A stretch of 64,000 nt of DNA from Rhytidiadelphus loreus (taxonomy: Eukaryota; Streptophyta; Bryopsida; Hypnales; Hylocomiaceae). This document shows positions 47,660-55,607 of the stretch, piece by piece. How positions within the stretch are numbered: the stretch's first letter is position 1; every line of letters starts with the position of its first letter. The notes under the pieces are model-generated. The model was not told where the DNA came from, made no database searches, and worked only from the letters and a program-made list of their open reading frames with translations. The stretch is from NCBI GenBank assembly GCA_947034895.1, contig OX344763.1, positions 80,371,093-80,435,092 on the forward strand. Reading direction: 5' to 3'. The translations under genes were made by a program, and so were the position numbers.

Positions 47660-49152
47660 CTAATAGTGGCCTCCTAATTCTGCAGACTTGATAACATAGC
47701 AATATGGCGGAAGGAGCGGATTATAACTACTCCAGCATGTTGGCATTCATGGAACCATTTATAAATCGGCTTGGAGACGAGCCCTTCATTGAAAAAATGC
47801 CGGAAACATTTGGAGACCTTTGTCAGTTCAAGGAGCATGTAACTGCGTGGTCATTTGGCTTGAACCGGTTTCAAGACTTTGTCCATCTACGGTACCGTGT
47901 CCAAAATCAGTCGGATTTCTTCCCATGGCATCGTCAAGAGAAGGTCACGAACATTGAATCTGTTCGCGAGAACTTCGTCATCATAATGCTGTAGGAGGCA
48001 CGCGAAGATGGCACAGACGGGGAGCACATTCACTCAATCGTAATGGATGTGAACGCAGGGAGGTTGAAGTTTGACATGGAGGAGTTGGAGTCATTTCTCC
48101 AAATTGCAAAGTTAGACTACCTCATAAACACATTTAGAACTGCCAAATACATACCATGGATTGACGGAACCACTAAAGTAAACTACCGCCGGCTTCTCAA
48201 CATTTGGAAATCCATGGACAAGCATGCTCGACAATATGTGAAGTCACGACCACTTATAGGTAACCAAATGAAAAAGAAGCAGAGGCCATCTCTTGAGGGG
48301 CAGCCCAGTGGGTCAGCTCCCCTACTATCAAGCAGCACAGCCACCGGTCAGGGACAAGTTCGGTCAGAGCCGTGGAAACGTGCAGCGACTCAGTCCGTTG
48401 ACGGAACGTAGGCTGGAGGCTCCAAATCTAAGCGACCAAGGGCAACTGGAGCTGCCACAGTCACTGCTGCTGGAAGCTCCGGATTGGCTCTGACGAATGT
48501 TGCACAGCCAGAGGAACCCATGAGTCCCAAGGATGATGCTGATAAGTTTGGCCGCATACAGCGAGACTTCTGGGCTATGCACAGAGGTTGCTACGTTCTG
48601 GGTCAAGATCCGAAAGTCGTCGATATAAAGCAGTGCATCCCAGCGAGAGACGACTATGTCATCCGGGGTATGGAGGACCGGATTTTAGAATCCGTGAAGC
48701 GCAACCTCATTGCGTTGGGCCACATTCGGGAGCGTCAACGATTGTGTCTGACTCCGGTGGACAAACGCAACAATCTCCTAAAGGAGCCACCCAAGAAATG
48801 GGAGGAGATAAAGGATGGGAAGTTCATGATCATCAATGGTCAGCATAGTGTGCAAGCTTCTAAGGATTTGCAGAAAGAAAAGTGTTGTGAGCAACGTCGA
48901 GTTGAACTCAAGACTTGGGAAGCGTACATTGTGTGGACCCTTGATTCATCTAAATTGGTGAATATATCGGAGTTCTACAATTCGACGAATCACCTAGACC
49001 ACGCCCAACCAACATGGGGTAGCCAAATCATAAGCTCCCGCAACGTCTGGATCAATTGCCTCCGACCAACTCTCCTTGTCGATGAGCCGGTGAAGCGAAG
49101 AAATGCGTCCGTTCTCAGCGAAGGGCAATGGAAGGTATGTTCTCCTGCCCAT

Positions 49153-49273
49153 TTACCCTCGACTCGAAGGTAAATTTCTCAGTTCTACGATCACTTCTAT
49201 TGATTCATTCGTTTACTAGTTCGGCTTTCTATGAAATTGCGAATGAGTTGCATTATCTTCAAGTCGAAGATAA
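49153..49273. repeat. Two 21-bp palindromes in intron 1
   Basis: Copies at 49153-49173 and 49253-49273, each with one arm mismatch, inside the intron 49135-49317. Confidence 0.85.
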
Positions 49274-50649
49274 TTGCAGAAGTACTCTAAGCTCACAGAC
49301 TGCCTTTTTTGCTGCAGAGTTTCACTAATGCAGTGGTTAAGCGATTCCAAAATATTAATCCCGAGAAGGAAGGCAAGAATATAAAACATGCCGGAGATCT
49401 CAAGAGCGAGATTAAGATTATCACCCTTCGTGATGATATTTGGAGGCTCTGGAAGGAGTTCCTCACCAAGTACCCTGAGGGCTATCTTGTCAAGCCTGTC
49501 ACCCAACAGCTCTTTCGGGACTTGGATGACTTCAGTCGGAAGTCATTCTTCTTGAAGAGAGAGTTCTTCAAGCATTTGGGTCACTTCACGGACTGCGATC
49601 TCGAGACTTTTGCAAAGCACCTCCTCAATCTAACCGAAGATCGAAGGCTGAAGCACCCGAAGGTATCCGTCGGCAAGACAAAATATCTTGTCCCGGATAA
49701 CCAAACAGCGCAAGACTGGGTAGAGCGAAGAAAAAAGAAGAAAATCATCCATGAGGAGTTCATGACAATAAAACCCAGTCTGAAACTACGTGATGAAAAC
49801 AACGACACAGACTTGACTGTCTGGAGGTCGTGGAAGAAGAGGCATAGCTTCTCGTCGTCAACGTGGGACTTCCTCCTATCCTACCCAAAGTCGTCATACT
49901 TTAGTAAACGGCTTACAAACGACGCTAAGTTGAAGCGGACCAAGGATCTTGGCGAAAAGTTTGCAGACGAGGCAATGATGTTTGAGAGGTTCATGAAGTC
50001 CAAATATCACCTCGAAAAACAAACTGGCGGATTTGAGTTCAGAGGCTTGGACGCAAAGTCCAGAGCGTTGGTCACCACTGGAATGTACAATTACATTAGT
50101 CGGCGGCTTCGCCTCACCGTACTGGACGTCAGATACATGAGCAGGCCCGCCGTCCCTGATAACACGTCGAATTTGGATCCGTTCCTAGAGTACGTGGCTG
50201 GCAGTCTGGAGCCCTAGGCGACAAAGGCAAGTGTCTGGCTATGGATTCTCGGCGGAGAAGAGGACTTCAACGCTGCATACAAGTTTGCGACGGTCGATAT
50301 GCCGGACTTCAACATCGTGAAGTCCGTTTATATTGCATCCCGTGCGGAGCGGTTGGATAGTGTGTCCAATCGGTTTAAAACCGCTCCTGACGTGCGTATG
50401 CTCTTCCTCTTTAAGAGAGGTGATAGGCATGCCAACCGAGTGCGCGACAGAGTGAAGGCGGAATACCGTCCTGCCGAAATCCTATATTATCAGGAAAGTA
50501 GGTACAACAACGAGGCAAAGTGGAGGATATATGCCTACGAACTCCGAATGGAGTTCTACATCAAGATGCTCCAGTGCTTTGCAATTCCTGAGGAAAGCGT
50601 CTTGGGTATTTTTGCTGGAGCAAAGATTGCGTTGGCGGTGAAGGTGTGT

Positions 50650-50904
50650 TTATCTTCGAGTCGAAGATAATGAGTGACCTTCTCATGCTAATCTCATTTA
50701 ATTATTCTCATCTATAGGCAATCCTTTATCTTCGTCTCGAGCATAATAGCTCTCATGAATCCTGCACCCTAAACTTCGTGTGTTGCTGTCTACTGGCCTT
50801 GACTCTCCTGAGTTTCCCGATAACTCATATGAAAATGCTAATTACGGTATTGCAGATCTCTTGCGATTTTGTAGGTCCGTAGTTTATCTTCGTCCCGAAG
50901 ATAA
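50650..50904. repeat. Three 21-bp palindromes in intron 2
   Basis: Copies at 50650-50670 (perfect), 50726-50746 and 50884-50904, all inside the intron 50644-50944. The first starts seven bases after the splice donor. Confidence 0.85.
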
Positions 50905-52068
50905 ATTCTGCAATCTAACATTTGCGTGTTTATATGGTTTTCAGATGTTCGGGTCATACTATTATGGCCTGGTCGATACGGACATGGGTACGGTGCATCG
51001 TGCTATGACCAAATTAGCTGAGTACTTGGATTTGAATGATTTCCTGCATTCAAATTCACCGTACTCGGTCAAGTACTTGAGGCCTCTATACATCGAAGCG
51101 CCTGTACTTACATTTGTTTCTCCGCCCTCGGTAGAGGATCTTCAGTCTCCCATTACCAATAGTGATGAGACTGATAGTGCAGCTGAGGAGGGGCGGAATG
51201 GAAGTGGTGACGAGGGGGATAAGTCAAGGGGTGGGGATGGCGGCGACTCACCTAGTTCAGAACCAGCTGACTTATCTAGAGATTCGACGCCACCGGTGGA
51301 TGCTAGTTATGCGGGAAGAAATGACGAGTCACCCCCTCAAGAACATAGGGTCTCTGACGTTGGCATTGGAGGCCTAGACGAGTATGGCACCAACGCCGAT
51401 GCCATGGTGCGATGGGAAGCTCAGCCTCGATTGGATGGTGAGTTGCCCAACCGTGTGGTCGAAGATATCGAGACGGACACGGAGTTCCAAGAGCAGCAAC
51501 GCTTGGAGCGCTTGCGGGAGAATCACGAGTTGGAGAAGAAGTCTGCTTCGAAGACCTCTGGAGGCGCCGAGGGCCATAGTCGTCAAGGTCGCGAGGGTGC
51601 AAGAAAGCTAAAGTCGAAGGTGGAGCGAGTCGTCGAAAATCTGAGCGACATTGACTCAGACACGCTTCCGCACTCATCGGATTTCGATGACAGTGACAGC
51701 GACGACGGCAACATTCCCGACGTCCCCCCGACTCCCATCCCCGGAAAGATTCAAACTGGGTGGTGGCAGGCGATGGTCGAGCGGAAAGCCAGGAAGGCGG
51801 CGAAGAAGATGGCAATCTAGGTAGAACTGGACAAAAAGGACAAGCAGATCGCAAACGCTCTCCTTGCCAGCAAGGAATCGGAGGCCAAGAGCTAGGCCAC
51901 AACGGAACGGCTGGAGGTTCTGGAAAAACAAATGCACGACTTCTTTGCATTTAAGGTATCCCAGACAGCTCCAGTTCCGAGCCTGACACCCTCAGAGTCT
52001 GCCCGTATCCCCCCTCCCTCCACACCGGGTCTGTCGCAACAGGCTTGTGAACTGGTCTCCGGGATCAT

Positions 52069-52209
52069 GGATCCTCGACACGAGGGTACTCCAACCGAGA
52101 ATCCTCCACCTGCACAGGCAGGTGATGGACTCGATCTTGGGAGTCGTCCTGTTCCCTCTCCGACATCAGCTGGTCAAGTTCCTGGGATTTATCCTCGAGT
52201 CGAGGATAA
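52069..52209. repeat. Palindromes inside coding exon 3
   Basis: A perfect copy at 52189-52209 (arm TTATCCTCGA) is translated as part of YPRVEDK in the exon. A degenerate copy at 52069-52089 is translated around DPRHEG. Confidence 0.7.
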
Positions 52210-52564
52210 ATCTGAAGTGGGACCTTCCTTGCCCCTAGATGAGAGGGTTGGTGATGCTGCTATGGATGCTCCCCAACGCACACCGTCCAAGCAGGAGATG
52301 GATGACATGAATCCTACTAGTATTGCCGACCAGGAACAAGTCGACTACGGCGACTACGACGACTTCTTGCAGGACAATACTATCGACGGGGGAGACGAAA
52401 TTCCTTCTGATGCTCCATCATAGGATGGAGGAGATCAGCAGCCTGACGGCTCGGTTGAGGTATGCTCTCCTGATTTGATTTTACTTTCTTAACCTGTGTA
52501 CATTGTCAATGCATAGAGGTCACCTCTTCTTTGTCGATCCCGTAGTCTATGTATTCTGATCTGA

Positions 52565-52585
52565 TTATCCTCGACTCGAGGGTAA
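52565..52585. repeat. 21-bp palindrome downstream of exon 3
   Basis: Arm TTATCCTCGA with one mismatch, in the presumed intron or 3' region after 52459. Confidence 0.85.
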
Positions 52586-52875
52586 AATTAAGAGATGTGG
52601 GTGAGTCGCTCTTCTTGTCACTTATAGTCTATGTATTTTGCTTGACAGGACGGTCCTCTTTGATTGTTGGGCGTTGATATTCTGACGAAGTCGTCTTCGC
52701 AATGCCCCGTGTAGACTAGTGTAGCATAGAAATCACTTGTGATGTTTTCCGGCCTCAGATGTGGGTGGCATTGTCGAAATGTATCTCTCTAATATTTGTA
52801 AATAAATATGTATGCGATTCAGTTTCCATACGCGTCGATCTAATTGTATTTCCTTGACAATGTTATGTTGCTCAG

Positions 52876-53867
52876 CCAAACATTCCTAGAAGTTTGCACC
52901 GCTCGATGGCAATGAAAGCTTTTCCTAAGGGGAGCAAGCAGTCGATTAGTGGATTTTAGTGCTCCTTCCCATTGTCTGGCTCACCTGATTTTGCATTCAA
53001 ACAGGTAATTCCATTTCTATGTTGTCTTGATTTAATCAGGTAGGATCTGAGGGAACCGAAGAGCTCGTGCCGTGGAATGTCTCGCCGATAGTGCCGGACC
53101 GGAGGAAGTGGCTGAATATAGTGTTTGACCTAAACGGAATCTTGTGCCATTGCGAGCCCAAATCGTACTCTAAGAGATTTAAGCCGTATAGTGTCGAACA
53201 AAATAATCTCTGCCGCTTGAACCCCACCCTCATAAGACCCAAGGCGGTATTCGCCAAGCAAAATCTCCACGACTTCCTGCATGAGGTCTCGGAGATCACG
53301 GCGAGGATCGTTGTCTGGTCCTCCATGAAGCACTCCACTACGGAGATGGTGGTGGAGCACCTATTCAAGGGGATCAGGGCCCCATTCGAAGTTCTGGGAC
53401 AGGACCATTGTAGGAAGATTGAGACCTTCCGGGGGACTTTCCTCCACTTCGATAAGAAGCCGGTCTTCCTGAAGGTCCTGGCTGAGCAGGTGTTCACGAT
53501 GGTGGGTGGGGATGAGGCCTTCACCACAGACAACACCCTTCTCATCGACGACTCTCCCGAAAAGAGTGTCAGCAATGAGAAGGGGAATGCCATATTCCTT
53601 CGCTCCTGGAGTCATAGTCATCAGTTGGACAACTTCCTCATGGGGGAACTTTTGCCGTGGCTCGGGCGTTTGGAAATGGAATGTGAACCCGGTCGTCTAC
53701 GGGAGTATGTGCAGGTCAACCGGATAGGGGAAAGGCCGTTGGCCTATGTATCCGAGTATGTCCAAGGCATTGTCTCGGCGATGAGAGATTCCGCTCAGAA
53801 TCTCGGCTCGCGTTTCAAACTTCCTGGGTTCGATGTAGTTATAGAGCCGGATGGACATAGGCCTTAG
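52876..53867 (+). CDS. FCP1/CTD-phosphatase-like HAD protein (possibly further exons of the ParB-methyltransferase gene)
   Basis: A first segment 52876-53004 (PNIPRSLHRSMAMKAFP .., one in-frame TAG at 52957) is followed by 53040-53867. HAD motifs are visible. Motif 1 is VFDLNGIL, in which the second catalytic Asp of DxDx(T/V) is Asn; this DLNG form is common in a plant FCP1-like subfamily. Motif 2 lies in VVWSSM, and the acidic motif is LLIDDSPEK. The fold is thus a TFIIF-interacting/CTD-phosphatase-like domain of about 200 residues, but phosphatase activity is doubtful. The 53005-53039 intron would be only 35 bases, which is unusually short. Codon phase would let it join exon 3 of the upstream gene, but AATAAATATGTAT near 52800 and 53949 looks like two poly(A) regions and favours a separate gene. 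Confidence 0.65.
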
Positions 53868-54086
53868 ACTAGTCTTCTGCCCCGCCATCCGACAGTGCAC
53901 ATTTTGTAATTTGTGATTGTATATTCTGTACATTTGTATCATTTCTAAATAAATATGTATCCGGTTCGGAATTTACATTAAAAGTTGCGCGTTTCTGTTG
54001 TCTTGGATTTGGGTTCGTGTCGTTTGGATTGGGACTTTTGGATGGAGAATGTATAGGAAACTTCTGTAATTTCTATCTTCTTGCAG

Positions 54087-55010
54087 GTGGGAGCTCAGAA
54101 TGTGGGAGACTTGCCCAAGAGGCTGAGGATGACAAGGAGCCTCCTCTCTGGATTGGAGAAGTCGCTCTCAATGTTGTCCGGATCGGAATCGGAATCCAAA
54201 TCTCATGGAGGGACGTTCATGCCGTTAGTGTTCTCCGGCCCTTTCATGATGCGCACGGCCGAGGACGCTGCTTCTGCGGCCATTGACTTCTCCAAGGGGG
54301 ACGTGGAGGACGGCGCCGTGGACAACCCTCCAAGCCGAGGTCCGGGGAGGACCCCCGTTTGTTCCCCGTCCCCGTTGAAGCACGCATCCTCGAATCGAAG
54401 ATGCTCGTTCTCCCCAACACCACAGAATGAGGCGGGGACCAGTCGAAAACTGCATCTTCCCGTTCGCAGGGGCAGTCAAGATCCTCCACTACAGGATACT
54501 ATTTTCACGGAGCTCGACCGCCCAAGTGTCCCCGTCACAACCACGAAGACGACGTCATTCTCAGGAAGGTATACAAGGAGTGACGAAGTGGGTCCTCCAA
54601 GACCGGCTCGTTTGCCTCGCCTCGAGGGTAATCGGCCAAGCCCTTCACTATCTGGAGGAGCTAGGCGGTCGCCCTCAGCTGACTCCCTATTCCGTCAAAG
54701 GATTATACGAGACCAAAGGCGATCTCTGGACTCCAAATCAACTAGATTTGGACTCCCGTATATAAGCAATGTGAAGTCAATGCTCCCAAGGCCGCGTCCT
54801 CATGGGTCAAAATCTTTGTCCACTTCAGAGGTTCCACGAAGCACCCTCAAGTTGAAGCGGAAGGAAAGTGACTCTCAAAGTGTGGGCTTCTGCAAAGCGG
54901 TGGATGGTGGAAGTGGGCTCCATTATCACTCTCGGCGCGAGGATATATTTAGAGGGTTGGCGAAGCTAAAAGCGTTAGAGGCAGCTAAGAGCAATTGTAC
55001 AGGCAAATAG
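54087..55010 (+). CDS. Basic Ser/Pro/Arg-rich product, 3' exon
   Basis: An open frame of 307 codons follows a TTCTTGCAG acceptor ending at 54086 and ends with TAG at 55008. The sequence is low-complexity, basic, and rich in Ser, Pro and Arg (GSQDPPLQ, RPARLPRLEG, SLDSKSTRFG), ending in a short helix (AKLKALEAAKS). No domain is recognised. It may be the last exon of the HAD gene or a separate small gene whose first exon was not found. Two degenerate palindromes lie inside it. Confidence 0.45.
   Translation: MGAQNVGDLPKRLRMTRSLLSGLEKSLSMLSGSESESKSHGGTFMPLVFSGPFMMRTAEDAASAAIDFSKGDVEDGAVDNPPSRGPGRTPVCSPSPLKHASSNRRCSFSPTPQNEAGTSRKLHLPVRRGSQDPPLQDTIFTELDRPSVPVTTTKTTSFSGRYTRSDEVGPPRPARLPRLEGNRPSPSLSGGARRSPSADSLFRQRIIRDQRRSLDSKSTRFGLPYISNVKSMLPRPRPHGSKSLSTSEVPRSTLKLKRKESDSQSVGFCKAVDGGSGLHYHSRREDIFRGLAKLKALEAAKSNCTGK
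54384..54631. repeat. Two degenerate palindromes in the last exon
   Basis: 54384-54404 keeps the centre TCGA-A-TCGA, and 54611-54631 keeps the arm TCGAGGGTAA. Both lie in coding sequence and show the pattern weakening. Confidence 0.5.
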
Positions 55011-55568
55011 TGACTCCTTGGGATGCGATAATATTTTTGGAAGCTACAATCTTCAAAGCGTCCCTTACTATAAATAGCATGGTAAATAAAAAATACAGAA
55101 AGAAGACGAACGATAGTTGAGTGGTTGCATGAACAGTAAGCATCTAATTTTTTAGGTCATTTAGATTTATATGACATTGTTAGATTTATTTTGTCCATTG
55201 GATAAAATTACTTTTTGAGACAGTTAACAGTAGTGAATGTATATTCACCCGCATTTCCATCTACTTCTCAATTCTTGACACTAAACATCTAAATGTTTTA
55301 CATCATGTCCATCCTTTTAATTCCACATTGTTTTTATTTGGGAAGGGGACAAGTATGTTAAGGAATTACACTACAACTATTTGCTCTCACATGAGAGGTT
55401 CGTTACACAGTAGATAAGAACCCACTACCACGGCATTAGATTTTGGCACCTCACGACCATCACCCACCCTATTGTAAAAATAGGTTCAATATTTTCTATT
55501 TTCCTTTGAGTTTGACAAGTATTACTTCATTAAAGCTTCACAACCTTATTTTCACAGTCTCAAAATTG

Positions 55569-55599
55569 CCAAATTGTCTCAAATTAACGAATAAGGCCT
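55569..55599 (-). repeat. Right terminal inverted repeat of the 17.7-kb element
   Basis: The inverse of 37891-37921 at 29 of 31 positions; followed by TGA (55600-55602). Confidence 0.8.
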
Positions 55600-55607
55600 T
55601 GATGACA

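Larger units (their letters stand above)
47704..52459 (+). pseudogene. ParB-like domain fused to beta-class DNA-methyltransferase-like domain (three exons, six in-frame TAG)
   Basis: Exons 47704-49134, 49318-50643 and 50945-52459 are all phase 0 with GT..AG introns; the start MAEGADYNY is the first Met of the open frame. Residues 373-381 read FMIINGQHS, like the (I/V)(N/D)GxHR motif of ParB N-terminal domains. Near 743-750 is LTVLDVRY, in the place of the catalytic DPPY of amino-methyltransferases but degenerate. The exon 2/3 junction rebuilds SAM motif I, VLGIFAGAKIALAVK then MFGSYYYGLVDTD, aligning with VLDPFxGSGTT..GR..G.E.D of beta-class enzymes; this supports the splice. The C-terminus is acidic with a basic coiled coil. 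TAG stops lie at 47992, 48409, 50215, 51818, 51893 and 52421; no TAA or TGA. ParB-methyltransferase fusions are known in phages and bacteria. Confidence 0.65.
37891..55599. mobile_element. 17.7-kb DNA transposon carrying ParB-methyltransferase, HAD and DUF7869-like genes
   Basis: The left end begins AGGGCTTATTCGTTAATTTG and the right end, read inward, AGGCCTTATTCGTTAATTTG; over 31 bases 29 match. The TGA duplication flanks both. Subterminal AAATTGAGAC words recur near both ends. Inside, a minus-strand DUF7869-like gene (38421-41289) diverges from plus-strand genes (47704-55010). Palindromes with arm TTAYCYTCGA occur only between 41355 and about 54631. The insertion splits a TNP2 gene. A 3-bp duplication and a GGSCTT start recall PIF/Harbinger-type ends, but the coding content does not; superfamily assignment is open. 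Confidence 0.8.

Noticed and set aside
51303..51950. Minus-strand open frame of 215 codons
   Set aside because: Antisense of the acidic/coiled-coil part of exon 3 of the ParB-methyltransferase gene; Pro/Arg/Ser-rich without domains.
41355..52585. CRISPR-like array
   Set aside because: The palindromes are short, irregularly spaced by tens to thousands of bases, have no unique-spacer pattern and lie in eukaryotic introns.
47992..52959. Nuclear genetic code with TAG read as Gln
   Set aside because: Paralogue comparison shows TAG and CAG alternating between copies, other genes in the window are broken by TGA and TAA too, and real ends use all stops. CHG decay explains it more simply.
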